Positions 1-7,964 of a stretch of 64,000 nucleotides of DNA are shown one piece after another. This DNA comes from an uncultured Erysipelotrichaceae bacterium (lineage in GTDB: Bacteria > Bacillota_I > Bacilli_A > Erysipelotrichales > Coprobacillaceae), in the NCBI GenBank assembly GCA_900538465.1, contig UPXV01000001.1:1-64000 (forward strand). Reading direction: 5' to 3'. The notes under the pieces were generated by a model. It did no database searches. It was not told the DNA's origin and worked only from the letters and a program-made list of their open reading frames with translations. The first letter of the stretch is position 1, and each line of letters begins with the position of its first letter. The position numbers and the translations under genes were made by a program.

Positions 1-12
1 TACCATCAATGA

Positions 13-678
13 CTTTCTCTGTCATTTACCTTGTACGTTATTTATTCTAACATCACAGTTTATACAGTTTACTTCCATGAAAAAGATATTGATGTTAAAG
101 AATATCAAGTGACTGTTTCTTACTTTGATTTAACAGAAAACAAAGTGATTTATACAACAAAAATGAATGCAACAAGTGATAAAGATTTGGCAATAAAAGT
201 ACCAAGTCGTTACAATGCCAATGGAAATGAATATGTTCTTCTTTCAGGTCAAGAAACATCATTAAATCATGATTTTTATTCAACAAGAAGAAACTATACA
301 TTTATTTATAGAAATGTTGAAGATTTAGAAAATCAAAATGTTGTTGTTATTCCTGGAGGTCACCAAAATGTTGTTGAATCTCCAAATGGTAGTGTTGTGA
401 CTATTGATCGTACAACAGGAACAACAACTGTAACTGTTCCTGAAAACAATACGCCATTAGTTATCAATAACAATGGTCAATTGGTTCCAGCAGATGTTAC
501 AAATCAAGGAACAATAGATGTTGAAAACATTGATGACAATAAAACACCATTAGTAAAGGGTCAAAAACAAATTCAAAATCAAACTCCATATATTATTGGT
601 GGTAGTGTTTTGGTTTTAAGTAGTATTGTGCTTATTCTTTTCTTCCTAAAAAAACGTATGAAAAAAACAGAAGAATAA
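13..678 (+). pseudogene. C-terminal part of a surface protein with membrane anchor (5' incomplete)
   Basis: The reading frame is open from about 13 to the stop at 678, but an in-frame TGA lies at 10-12 and no start with a ribosome binding site is visible. The first recognisable residues belong to the middle of a protein. About 85 residues resemble a MucBP-like beta-rich repeat (a Y-T-V-Y-F strand followed by V-T-V-S-Y-F-D). A Thr/Asn-rich linker follows, then one membrane helix (about residues 188-207) and a basic tail (KKRMKK). No LPXTG motif is seen. This fits the end of a large extracellular protein whose start lies left of the window. The TGA means it is either broken here or the upstream part is in another frame. 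Function unknown; adhesin-like by architecture only. Confidence 0.5.
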
Positions 679-684
679 TTAATA

Positions 685-730
685 AAGTCAAACCTTAGTG
701 AATTTACTAAGATTTGACTTTTCTTTTCTT
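685..730 (+). terminator. Rho-independent terminator
   Basis: The arms AAGTCAAA-CTTAGT and ACTAAG-TTTGACTT pair around a short AATTT loop and are followed by a T-rich run. It closes the surface-protein transcript. Confidence 0.85.
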
Positions 731-770
731 GTTAAAAAAGCTAAAATAAAGAAAGATAAGGATGGAAGAT

Positions 771-1277
771 ATGATGTTAAATATGAGATTAGCAAAACAA
801 AGTGATTTAGAGACGATTATGAATATAGAAAAAATATGTTTTCCTAAAGCTGAAGCTGCTTCATCAAAAGAATTTAGGGAAAGATTTGAAGTGTTTGGTG
901 ATTGTTTTTTTGTGGCTGAAAAAGAGAATCAAATTGTTGGATTTATCAATGGTTGTAAAACAGATCAACCATTATTGCCTGATGAATTATACCATGATAC
1001 ATCTTTACATTGCCCTCAAGGAAAATATCAAACTGTTTTTGGGTTAGATGTTTTACCACAATATCAACATCAAGGAATTGCACAAGCTTTGATGAATGCT
1101 TTTATAGACAATGCCAAAAAGCAAGGATGTTTAGGTATGGTTTTAACTTGTAAAAATCATCTTATTGGTTTTTATGAACAATTTGGATATGTTCATCAAG
1201 GTATTTCTGCTTCAAACCATGGAGGGGCACAATGGAATGATATGCTTTTGATATTTAAAGAACATGAGGAAAAATAA
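771..1277 (+). CDS. GNAT family N-acetyltransferase
   Basis: A cytoplasmic acetyl-CoA-dependent acyltransferase of the GNAT fold; the substrate cannot be read from sequence. The protein starts with the usual R-L-A-K-Q-S-D-L strand-helix. The acetyl-CoA loop appears as V-L-P-Q-Y-Q-H-Q-G-I-A-Q-A-L (residues about 95-110). The C-terminus has the typical G-F-Y-E-Q-F-G-Y turn. An ATG at 762 also opens the frame, but AAGGA and GGAAG at 758-768 are better spaced for the ATGs at 771 or 774. It overlaps or abuts the next GNAT gene, so the two and the NUDIX gene behind them form a tight three-gene operon. Confidence 0.85.
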   Translation: MMLNMRLAKQSDLETIMNIEKICFPKAEAASSKEFRERFEVFGDCFFVAEKENQIVGFINGCKTDQPLLPDELYHDTSLHCPQGKYQTVFGLDVLPQYQHQGIAQALMNAFIDNAKKQGCLGMVLTCKNHLIGFYEQFGYVHQGISASNHGGAQWNDMLLIFKEHEEK

Positions 1278-1278
1278 A

Positions 1279-1734
1279 ATGTTTTATTATGAGAATATGA
1301 AAAATACAGATTTAAAGGCTTGTGCAAGCCTTTTTCAAAAAGCCTTTCAACAACCTCCATGGAATGAAAACTGGACATACGAGCAAGCCTATCAGCGTTT
1401 AGAGGAATCTATGAGTTCACCTATGATGAGAGGTTATCTCATAAAAGATCATGAAGATATCATCGCAATGGCATGTGGTCGTATAATGACATATATGTCA
1501 TATCAAGAATTTTGGATTGATGATTTATGCGTTTTGGATTCTTATCAGGGACAAGGGATAGGAAGTCAATTATTAGATTTTGTTAAAGATGAATTACAAA
1601 AAGAAAAAATCAATCGTATTGTTTTAAATACATTACGCAGTTTCTTAAGTGAAAAGTTTTATAGAAAAAATGGCTTTATTGAAGATGAAAAAAGTGTTGT
1701 CATGCTTTATCAAGGAGTGGAGAGCAAAAGATGA
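1279..1734 (+). CDS. GNAT family N-acetyltransferase
   Basis: A second, divergent GNAT acetyltransferase of 151 residues. The acetyl-CoA binding signature V-L-D-S-Y-Q-G-Q-G-I-G-S-Q-L-L is well kept, and F-Y-R-K-N-G-F closes the fold. The frame is open from 1264, but that ATG overlaps the previous stop; AGGA at 1267-1270 gives the ATG at 1279 ideal spacing. The stop codon overlaps the start of the NUDIX gene at 1731, suggesting translational coupling. The substrate is unknown. Confidence 0.85.
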   Translation: MFYYENMKNTDLKACASLFQKAFQQPPWNENWTYEQAYQRLEESMSSPMMRGYLIKDHEDIIAMACGRIMTYMSYQEFWIDDLCVLDSYQGQGIGSQLLDFVKDELQKEKINRIVLNTLRSFLSEKFYRKNGFIEDEKSVVMLYQGVESKR

Positions 1735-2357
1735 AAACAAAAGAAGATATGTTATTAGATGATATTATAGAAATACAAAGTCTTGCGCAAGCTGGGTTAT
1801 ATTATACAAAAGATGTATATGATCAAGAACGATTTGAAAGATTAAGAGACATTTCGGCACATCTTCTTTCTTTATATACAGATATTCCTATGGTCAAATT
1901 ACAAAATGTATTTTGTCATGAAGTTGGTTATCAGACACCTAAACTTGATACAAGAGGTGTTATCTTTAATGAAAATGGTGAAATCCTTATGGTTCAAGAG
2001 AAAAATGGCTTATGGTCTCTACCTGGTGGATGGGTTGATATCAATACATCCATCAAAGAAAACGTTGAAAAAGAAGTTTATGAAGAAGCAGGGTTAAAAG
2101 TTCATGCAACACAAATTATTGCAATCATGGATCGTGACAAACATAATTTACCTCGTTATCTGTATAAAATTATTAAAATATTTGTTATGTGTGAAGTTGA
2201 TGGAGGTTCTTTTCAAAAGAATATTGAAACAACAGATAGCCATTATTTTTCATTAGATCAACTTCCAAAATTATCAAAAGATAGAAATACTTTTGAACAA
2301 ATTAAAATGTGTTTTGATGCCTATCATGATCAAAACTGGAAAACATATTTTGATTAA
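1731..2357 (+). CDS. NUDIX hydrolase with N-terminal accessory domain
   Basis: A 208-residue pyrophosphohydrolase of the group with about 65 residues ahead of the NUDIX fold (nucleoside-diphosphate-X hydrolase N-terminal domain). The NUDIX box is at about residues 98-120. The second half, K-E-V-Y-E-E-A-G-L, keeps the metal-binding glutamates. The first E of the consensus is Thr, and R of R-E is Lys, as in other members with a G-G-W-x-D signature. It likely hydrolyses a sugar-nucleotide or other X-linked nucleotide. Its ATG overlaps the stop of the upstream acetyltransferase, so it is the last gene of a three-gene operon. Confidence 0.85.
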   Translation: MKTKEDMLLDDIIEIQSLAQAGLYYTKDVYDQERFERLRDISAHLLSLYTDIPMVKLQNVFCHEVGYQTPKLDTRGVIFNENGEILMVQEKNGLWSLPGGWVDINTSIKENVEKEVYEEAGLKVHATQIIAIMDRDKHNLPRYLYKIIKIFVMCEVDGGSFQKNIETTDSHYFSLDQLPKLSKDRNTFEQIKMCFDAYHDQNWKTYFD

Positions 2358-2392
2358 AAAAATTCGTTACAAATTTCTGTAACGAATTTTTT
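2356..2392. terminator. Bidirectional terminator
   Basis: A perfect stem, AAAAAATTCGTTACA against TGTAACGAATTTTTT around AATTTC, sits between two convergent genes and has A/T runs on both sides, so it can serve both strands. Confidence 0.9.
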
Positions 2393-2987
2393 AAAAGTAT
2401 GTCTTGGTATATACCACTTTTCCTATGATACGAACTGGTAACATTTCCACTTCTTGTGAAGAAAAATAACGATTTTCAACTTGAGGATTGGTTGCTTCTA
2501 AAATAAGCATATCAGGTTTCTTAACGATTTTTTTAACAGTGACTTCTTCTCCACCAATCATCACAACAGCAATATCGCCATTACGAACAGTCGAACATTG
2601 TTGAACAAGTGCTAGATCACCATCCATGATTCCAGAACCAATCATAGAATCTCCTTCAATCTTTAAAAAGTAATCTCCTTTATAAAAATCATCTTCAGTA
2701 ACCTCTTCTTCACCCATATAGTTCTCTTCACCAAACATATCATAACCAGCTTTTGCAGTCCCTAAGATAGGTCTTTTAAGATGCAAAGAAACACCTTTAA
2801 GAATAGGTTCAACATCATAACCTAAAAGATCATTAAGACGGGATAGGGTTTCTTCTTGAATTCTTTTTACATCACCTGAAATCCAACGGCTAACTGTTGA
2901 TTTGGTAACACCTAAACGGTGGGCAATTTCATCATTTGTAATTTGATGACGATATTTATAATCTTTAATAATGTCTTTGAGTTCCAT
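2391..2987 (-). CDS. LexA/CI-like XRE regulator with S24 self-cleavage domain
   Basis: A 198-residue repressor. The N-terminal XRE helix-turn-helix is at residues 8-62 (I-T-N-D-E-I-A-H-R-L-G-V-T-K-S-T-V-S-R). The C-terminal S24/LexA-type autoprotease (about 80-190) has the A-G scissile pair in K-A-G-Y-D, the serine in E-G-D-S-M and the lysine in V-T-V-K-K. The family is cleaved when bound to RecA filaments, which derepresses targets. It is divergent from a Y-family polymerase homologue, a classic SOS-type pairing. An inverted repeat overlapping the polymerase promoter (3062-3089) is a candidate operator. It is probably not LexA itself, because the DNA-binding domain is XRE rather than the LexA winged helix. 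Confidence 0.9.
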   Translation of the reverse strand: MELKDIIKDYKYRHQITNDEIAHRLGVTKSTVSRWISGDVKRIQEETLSRLNDLLGYDVEPILKGVSLHLKRPILGTAKAGYDMFGEENYMGEEEVTEDDFYKGDYFLKIEGDSMIGSGIMDGDLALVQQCSTVRNGDIAVVMIGGEEVTVKKIVKKPDMLILEATNPQVENRYFSSQEVEMLPVRIIGKVVYTKTYF

Positions 2988-3061
2988 AATATCCCTCCAT
3001 ATGCATATTATAATCTATTTTCAAAACAAAATAAAGAATATATTTAAAAATAATTATAAAA

Positions 3062-3104
3062 GTTGCATAAAACTATTGAAAAATGCAACACACTCATATA
3101 TAAT
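3062..3104 (+). promoter_or_regulatory. Promoter with overlapping inverted-repeat operator
   Basis: The inverted repeat GTTGCAT (3062-3068) / ATGCAAC (3083-3089) has a 14-base spacer. It overlaps the -35 box TTGAAA (3076-3081); TATAAT (3099-3104) follows at 17 bases. The position, between the S24 regulator and the polymerase gene, suggests it is the regulator's binding site (inference). Confidence 0.65.
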
Positions 3105-3124
3105 AAAGCCAAGGAGTGATAAAT

Positions 3125-4000
3125 ATGTGGGAAAAAGTCATTATAAATAGTTCAATTCAAAATTGTTATATTCAATTTGAGGAAATTATGCATCCAGAAT
3201 TCAAAAATATACCAATGGTTATTGGTAGTCATGCTCAATCTCGACATGGTGTTGTTTTAGCGGTCAATGAAAAAGCTGAAGAAAAAGGTATAAAAGTAGG
3301 AGAATCATTAAGAAGTGCTTATTGTAAATGTTCGCATTTAACTGTAATTGATGCACATTATGATGAATATTTTAATTATATGCAAAAGGTTAAGAAGATA
3401 TATTTGGAATATACTGACAATATTGAAGTGTTGAAAACAAATGATGTTTTTATTGATCTCACTTCAACTCAACTTCTGTTTGGTGAAAATCCTGTTGAAA
3501 CTGCTAAAGAAATCCAAAATAGAATATTGAATGAATTAGGAATTGTTGTTTCAATGGGTGTTAGCTTTAATAAAACATTTGCAAAAATGGCAAATCGCTT
3601 GAACTTTATTCATCATTTCAATGTTATCTCAAAGAAAAAGTTTAAAGATTGTATTTTGCCTTTATCAATTGATTATTTATTTGATAATAAAGATGTATGT
3701 TGTCAATTGAAAATCAATGGTATTTTGACAATTGAAGATCTTATGAGAAGTGAAAAAGCAACTTTACATACGTTTTTAGGAAATGTTGATGAATGTGTTT
3801 CTTTTATCCTTGATGAGTTATTTATGTTGGATTTATCATTAAAATCTCATAAAAATGATAATCGCTCTTATCGTCATTGGGAGTTTGCTTTTACGAAGAA
3901 ATTACAACTTCATTTCATTTCTTTTATGGAAGCAAGAATGATAAATTTAAAAAAACATTTATGCTTATTAACTCATGGGTGGATGAAATTTACTGATTAA
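3125..4000 (+). CDS. Degenerate Y-family DNA polymerase (UmuC/DinB-like), short and catalytically altered
   Basis: Resembles the first two thirds of UmuC/DinB translesion polymerases, but has 292 residues instead of about 400-420. The palm can be followed from V-I-I-N-S-S near the N-terminus through D-V-F-I-D-L-T and G-V-S-F-N-K-T-F-A-K-M-A-N. In a gapless alignment the first metal-binding Asp is Ser. The conserved D-E pair before the V-F-I-D-L-T strand is N-D. It therefore probably lacks normal polymerase chemistry. The little-finger domain is short or missing. AAGGAG at 3111-3116 supports the ATG at 3125 rather than the codon at 3116. It could be a decaying pseudogene or a repurposed DNA-binding protein. 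Confidence 0.7.
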   Translation: MWEKVIINSSIQNCYIQFEEIMHPEFKNIPMVIGSHAQSRHGVVLAVNEKAEEKGIKVGESLRSAYCKCSHLTVIDAHYDEYFNYMQKVKKIYLEYTDNIEVLKTNDVFIDLTSTQLLFGENPVETAKEIQNRILNELGIVVSMGVSFNKTFAKMANRLNFIHHFNVISKKKFKDCILPLSIDYLFDNKDVCCQLKINGILTIEDLMRSEKATLHTFLGNVDECVSFILDELFMLDLSLKSHKNDNRSYRHWEFAFTKKLQLHFISFMEARMINLKKHLCLLTHGWMKFTD

Positions 4001-4127
4001 ATATAAAGTAATTGAACCTGAAAGTGCGATGAGAGGATTGTTTTTCTAAGATAATTGGAAACGATTGTCTTATATAAAAAAATCGCAAGTTTATAGCAAT
4101 TATAAACAAAAAGAAAGGAAATCAATT

Positions 4128-4400
4128 ATGGAAAGTCAAAATGATGTATTACGAGATATTTATGAATCAGATCATATTTTAAATCAAGAAGAAGTGGAAA
4201 TGTTGAATCATGTAGATGATAGTTATTTTGATACTATGGAAGAACTACAAGCTCGTATTCAAGATAAAAAACTTATTATGAGTGATGAAGAATTCCATGA
4301 TTTAGAAGAAAAGTTCAACGAATTTTACTTTGAATATGGCTTTATCCAATTTAAAAGAGGTTTGGAATTGGGTTTGGCAATGCGTCAAATTCATTCATAA
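4128..4400 (+). CDS. Small acidic protein of unknown function
   Basis: A 90-residue, strongly acidic, helix-rich protein. The frame extends upstream to 4065, but a strong AAGAAAGGAA site at 4110-4119 precedes the ATG at 4128. I see no catalytic motif. The pattern L-N-Q-E-E-V-E-M-L and M-S-D-E-E-F-H-D-L-E suggests two amphipathic helical hairpins. It lies behind the degenerate polymerase and ahead of another small conserved protein. Its function is unknown. Confidence 0.65.
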   Translation: MESQNDVLRDIYESDHILNQEEVEMLNHVDDSYFDTMEELQARIQDKKLIMSDEEFHDLEEKFNEFYFEYGFIQFKRGLELGLAMRQIHS

Positions 4401-4439
4401 ATGAATAGAATAAGGAAATAATAGAATAGGTGATGAAAT

Positions 4440-4706
4440 ATGGAAAGTACTGTTGATGTTTTAATGGTTTCACAATTGAATCAAATTTTAAAAGAGAAGG
4501 GGATTGAATATTCTTTACATACCATTGCTGGTTGTTCTTGTTGTGGGATGGAACTGCGTTGTGATGGGAAGGTGTATGATCCTATCGAAATCCTGAATAT
4601 TATTAATGATTATCTAGCACAGAAGTGGCTAATCGCTTCTTATCAAGTTGATAATCAAAACATTCTCTATGTTGATTCAAAATTTCATCACCAATTTCAT
4701 AAATAA
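4440..4706 (+). CDS. Small Cys-rich conserved protein (possibly RDAC family)
   Basis: An 88-residue soluble protein with a C-S-C-C-G-M-E-L-R-C cluster at about residues 32-41, then a helix and two strands. The arrangement L-H-(4)-x-C-x-C-C-G followed by a helix and a V-D-N-x-N-I-L-Y-V strand resembles the small RDAC-type proteins of Firmicutes, but I cannot confirm this without a profile search. The clustered cysteines could bind metal. No role can be assigned. Confidence 0.6.
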   Translation: MESTVDVLMVSQLNQILKEKGIEYSLHTIAGCSCCGMELRCDGKVYDPIEILNIINDYLAQKWLIASYQVDNQNILYVDSKFHHQFHK

Positions 4707-4707
4707 T

Positions 4708-4740
4708 TAAAAAATGCTCGTCATGAGCATTTTTATTTTA
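4708..4740. terminator. Bidirectional terminator
   Basis: AAAAATGCTC / GAGCATTTTT around TCAT, with flanking A and T runs, lies between convergent genes. Confidence 0.85.
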
Positions 4741-5752
4741 AATTCTGAATTCCTTTTTCTAGGATTTCAATTTGTAATAAAGTTTGTTCTGGGGTTACTA
4801 ATGGTTCAGCATGATTGATAATTGTTTCATATAAAGCATCATAATAACGACCGTAATCTCCATTAACAGAAACAACCTTTTCTTCATGATAATGTCCTTC
4901 GTCATCATAGTAAGTTAATGTTCCATATTCACTTGGTAAATCCACTCCAAAATCATCATGAGTAGGCATATAGAACAATTTTAAATGTTCTTCCTGTTTA
5001 TCTTTCTTCGCTTTGACAAACATTCCTTTTTTACCATAAACCACAAAACTAGGTCTTTCCTTGATTCTAAAATAGCTTGATTTGACAGATACTTTTAAAG
5101 TGTTATAGTATAAGTCTAGATCAAAATAATCATTCATTCTGCCTTCGCCTAGAAGTTGTCTGACATCATAATGAATATCATCAGGTTTTCCAAAGTAAGA
5201 AATAACTTGATCAAGTGTATGACAACCATGACCATAGAGATAAGAATTGATGGTACTGAACTCATGAACAGATTCAGGAACTTCAGGACGATAGTAATCA
5301 AAATGCATTTCAAGTTCTAATAAGTCACCAAGTTTACCAGATTCAATGACTTTTTGAACAGTTAAGAAATCACTATCAAATCTTCTATTTTGATAACATT
5401 CTACAATCAACCCTTTTTCCTTAGCTAAATCAAAGATTTCTTTGGCTTGTTCATATGTATCTGCAAAAGGTTTTTCAACGATACAATGTTTATTTGCATT
5501 TAAAACCTTTTTGGCATAATCATAATGGAAAGCGGAAGGGGTTGAAATCACAACAACCTGAATATCTTTATCGTTTAATAAGTCATCTAAACTTTCAGTA
5601 TAAATGACTCCAGGAACTTCATCCCATTTGTCTGTTGCGTGGTGTCGTGTATAGATTTTTTTCACTTTTATTTTGTCTGGTTTTTGTAAAATAAATGGCA
5701 TATGGTATCTATTTGTGCTTTTTCCATTACCAATAAATCCAATTGTTAACAT
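4733..5752 (-). CDS. Gfo/Idh/MocA family oxidoreductase
   Basis: A 339-residue NAD(P)-dependent sugar or inositol-type dehydrogenase. The N-terminal Rossmann fold opens with T-I-G-F-I-G-N-G. The family signature V-E-K-P-F-A is at about residues 92-97, with the catalytic-region H near G-H-G-C-H-T-L-D (about 175-182). The C-terminal alpha/beta domain follows. The length is usual for the YhhX/YdgJ-like branch. It is transcribed alone and converges on the small Cys-rich gene. The substrate cannot be told; a scyllo-inositol or sugar role would be a guess. Confidence 0.9.
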   Translation of the reverse strand: MLTIGFIGNGKSTNRYHMPFILQKPDKIKVKKIYTRHHATDKWDEVPGVIYTESLDDLLNDKDIQVVVISTPSAFHYDYAKKVLNANKHCIVEKPFADTYEQAKEIFDLAKEKGLIVECYQNRRFDSDFLTVQKVIESGKLGDLLELEMHFDYYRPEVPESVHEFSTINSYLYGHGCHTLDQVISYFGKPDDIHYDVRQLLGEGRMNDYFDLDLYYNTLKVSVKSSYFRIKERPSFVVYGKKGMFVKAKKDKQEEHLKLFYMPTHDDFGVDLPSEYGTLTYYDDEGHYHEEKVVSVNGDYGRYYDALYETIINHAEPLVTPEQTLLQIEILEKGIQNLK

Positions 5753-5874
5753 GAAAATCCTCCTCTTTTCTTTTTTTCTTATTATAATATAATTTGAGAT
5801 AAAAGAATGGAGATTTTCATAATTTGATTTATTTTTTAGTGATTTGAAAATAAGAAAGAGGGTAATCTAAATAT

Positions 5875-6402
5875 ATGTTTATTTTCATAGAAATGATTTT
5901 ATATGGTTTGATTCTTATAACTGGTAATGATTTATTAAAATATTTAGGAATTTTTATTTGTTTTCTTTATGGATTATATACACATAAAAGAGTGACGTGG
6001 GTTTTGGTATTGGTTTTGATTGCGGATTATTGTTTGTTGTTGAATGATTATTATATGTTAGGCTTGTTTATTTTTATTGTGATACAGTGTTGTTATCATA
6101 TGATATTAAAAGGGAGTTTATGGTTTTATATATGGTTTATTTTTCTTGTAGGAGGATGTCTTGAAGCTTTTGCACTTTGTTATATGATGATGAGTATTCA
6201 AAATATAATAACAGCTTATCGAAAGCAGCATTGGCTATTTTTAACATGTGTATTGCTTGGAATGTGTGATATTGGGGTTATGTTACAATTTGTTTTAAAA
6301 GTCAATATTCCTTGGATATGGTGGTTTTATTTGCCTTCACAGATTCTTTTTATTAAAAAAGCTCCATCTAATGAAGATGGAACCATTGTAAAGGAAGACT
6401 GA
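5875..6402 (+). CDS. Polytopic membrane protein of unknown function
   Basis: A 175-residue, very hydrophobic protein with about six predicted membrane helices and almost no soluble loops. It is rich in Trp, Tyr and Phe. The overall look resembles YhhN-like small membrane proteins, but no motif secures this. A GAGGG site lies upstream of the ATG. The last 35 bases overlap the end of the convergent metal-exporter gene, and the hairpin at 6359-6386 that terminates that gene lies inside this coding region. Confidence 0.6.
   Translation: MFIFIEMILYGLILITGNDLLKYLGIFICFLYGLYTHKRVTWVLVLVLIADYCLLLNDYYMLGLFIFIVIQCCYHMILKGSLWFYIWFIFLVGGCLEAFALCYMMMSIQNIITAYRKQHWLFLTCVLLGMCDIGVMLQFVLKVNIPWIWWFYLPSQILFIKKAPSNEDGTIVKED
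6355..6386 (-). terminator. Minus-strand terminator embedded in the convergent gene
   Basis: Read on the minus strand, TTCCATC / GATGGAG pair around TTCATTA and are followed by six T. It would end the transcript of the exporter gene and lies within the last codons of the plus-strand membrane protein. Confidence 0.6.
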
Positions 6403-7195
6403 TAAGTAAGGCACTCATAAAGAGAATAAAACATATTCTTAATAAGGTCTTTGCATCAACATGACGTTGTAATAAAACCAAAATACCTAATCCTGCATTT
6501 GTGATTAATCCAGCTAATAAAGATGCAAAACTCAAAACGCCATTGACATACAATTGCGTCAAAATAACACTCGCAGCACAATTGGGAATAAAACCAAAGA
6601 TGGCACTTGCAATTGGTTGAATCATACTTTTATCTAAAAGAATAATAGAAAGTTGATCATTTCCAATCCATGCAATTGTTGCACTTAAGGCAAAATTAAC
6701 AACAAAGATAAATAAATATATCTTTAAAGTTCTTATCATGGCTTCTTGAACAACAGAATGATCATGACAATGAGCAGGAACATCATGAAGTGCTTTGACA
6801 TCGTTGTTTTGCCATAAAATATCAACGAGATAACCAACACAAATGGCTAATATGAATTTTAAGGCAATAATTCCCAGTAAAGAAGAATAAAGCTCAGGAG
6901 CAGTTAAAAGAATCGGAATTGCTTCATCGCTTGTTGCAATAAAAACACTTATTAATGTCCCAAGGGTAATTCTTTTATCAATAAATAAAAGACTTGCTAA
7001 AACACCAAAACCACATTGAGGTATAATTCCCAAAAGTGCTCCAAAAATAGGACCATAAGATGTAAGATAATGATCATACTTTTGTGTATTGTTTTTATGT
7101 TCAAAATATTCTAAACAAAGATACATTACAAATAAAATAGGAATAATGAAAATTGTATCTTTGATTGTATCTAATAATATATCTAATATATTCAT
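6368..7195 (-). CDS. 10-TM heavy-metal exporter-type protein (arsenic efflux / putative manganese transporter family)
   Basis: A 275-residue integral membrane protein with two homologous halves. Each half carries an equivalent motif: I-I-P-Q-C-G-F-G at about residue 57 and I-P-N-C-A-A-S near 205. This paired P-x-C pattern is typical of the family annotated as putative 10-TM heavy-metal exporters (ArsP_2-like), renamed in some databases as putative manganese transporters. A His-rich loop (H-D-V-P-A-H-C-H-D-H) between the halves could bind metal. It probably moves a metal ion out of the cell; which one is not visible. Confidence 0.8.
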   Translation of the reverse strand: MNILDILLDTIKDTIFIIPILFVMYLCLEYFEHKNNTQKYDHYLTSYGPIFGALLGIIPQCGFGVLASLLFIDKRITLGTLISVFIATSDEAIPILLTAPELYSSLLGIIALKFILAICVGYLVDILWQNNDVKALHDVPAHCHDHSVVQEAMIRTLKIYLFIFVVNFALSATIAWIGNDQLSIILLDKSMIQPIASAIFGFIPNCAASVILTQLYVNGVLSFASLLAGLITNAGLGILVLLQRHVDAKTLLRICFILFMSALLISLPLQWFHLH

Positions 7196-7303
7196 AAGTT
7201 CACCTGCCTTAACTCATTGTAAACAAAAAAATAAAAAAATCAATGAAAGTGTTCATAATTTATTAATATCATGGGGAAATAATAAAAGAAAGAAGGTGAG
7301 AAG

Positions 7304-7861
7304 ATGGTCGATTTATTACAAGGATTAAAAAAAGGTGTTGTTTTATATTCTATTATAGCCATTGTTATGGGAATTATTCTTATTCTTTTTCCAGAAACGA
7401 CAACTCAAGTGATATGTTTTTCAATTGCTGGTATTATCTTGGTTTGTGGAATTATGGATTTTATAAGATATTTTTCTCAAGATTTTCATTATCAATTGGG
7501 TTATGATTTGATAACAGGTTTTTTATTATGTGCAATTGGAATATTTATGATTTTAAGAAGTGATGTTGTGATTATGATAATTCCTTTTGTTATTGGGATA
7601 TTTATTATTGTTGAAGGAATTATGAATATGGTTCGTTCTTTTCAATTAAAGCAATGGGGATTTGATCATTGGATTTATGATTTGATTTTATCTATTCTTT
7701 TATTAGGACTAGGTATTATCTTGGTTATGGATCCTTTTGACGTGGCTATGGTTTCGATTGTATTGATTGGTGTGAGCTTGATTTATGATGGATTATTGAA
7801 TTTATTAATTCTTCATCGCTCTAATCAATTTGCTAAATCTATCACTGATGACTATCAATAA
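7304..7861 (+). CDS. DUF308 / HdeD-like membrane protein
   Basis: A 185-residue protein with six predicted membrane helices in three repeated pairs (for example G-I-I-L-I-L-F-P, G-I-F-M-I-L-R-S-D and G-I-I-L-V-M-D-P). This three-fold helical-hairpin pattern with a polar turn is the DUF308/HdeD signature. It has a strong GAAGGTGAG site before the ATG and a terminator after the stop, so it is monocistronic. Its role is unknown; HdeD is linked to acid stress in enterobacteria. Confidence 0.85.
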   Translation: MVDLLQGLKKGVVLYSIIAIVMGIILILFPETTTQVICFSIAGIILVCGIMDFIRYFSQDFHYQLGYDLITGFLLCAIGIFMILRSDVVIMIIPFVIGIFIIVEGIMNMVRSFQLKQWGFDHWIYDLILSILLLGLGIILVMDPFDVAMVSIVLIGVSLIYDGLLNLLILHRSNQFAKSITDDYQ

Positions 7862-7886
7862 CTTCCTTTGAGGAAGTTTTTTAATT
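7858..7886 (+). terminator. Rho-independent terminator
   Basis: AACTTCC / GGAAGTT around TTTGA, followed by six T. Confidence 0.8.
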
Positions 7887-7964
7887 TTTACGATATTTCT
7901 ATACTTTATAAAGAAAATAGATTAAAATGATTATATAGAATAATGAAAATGGTGGTGGGAAATT

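Noticed and set aside
4005..4060. Short reading K-V-I-E-P-E-S-A-M-R-G-L-F-F after the degenerate polymerase
   Set aside because: It looks protein-like but lacks a start, and I could not join it to the polymerase frame with confidence.
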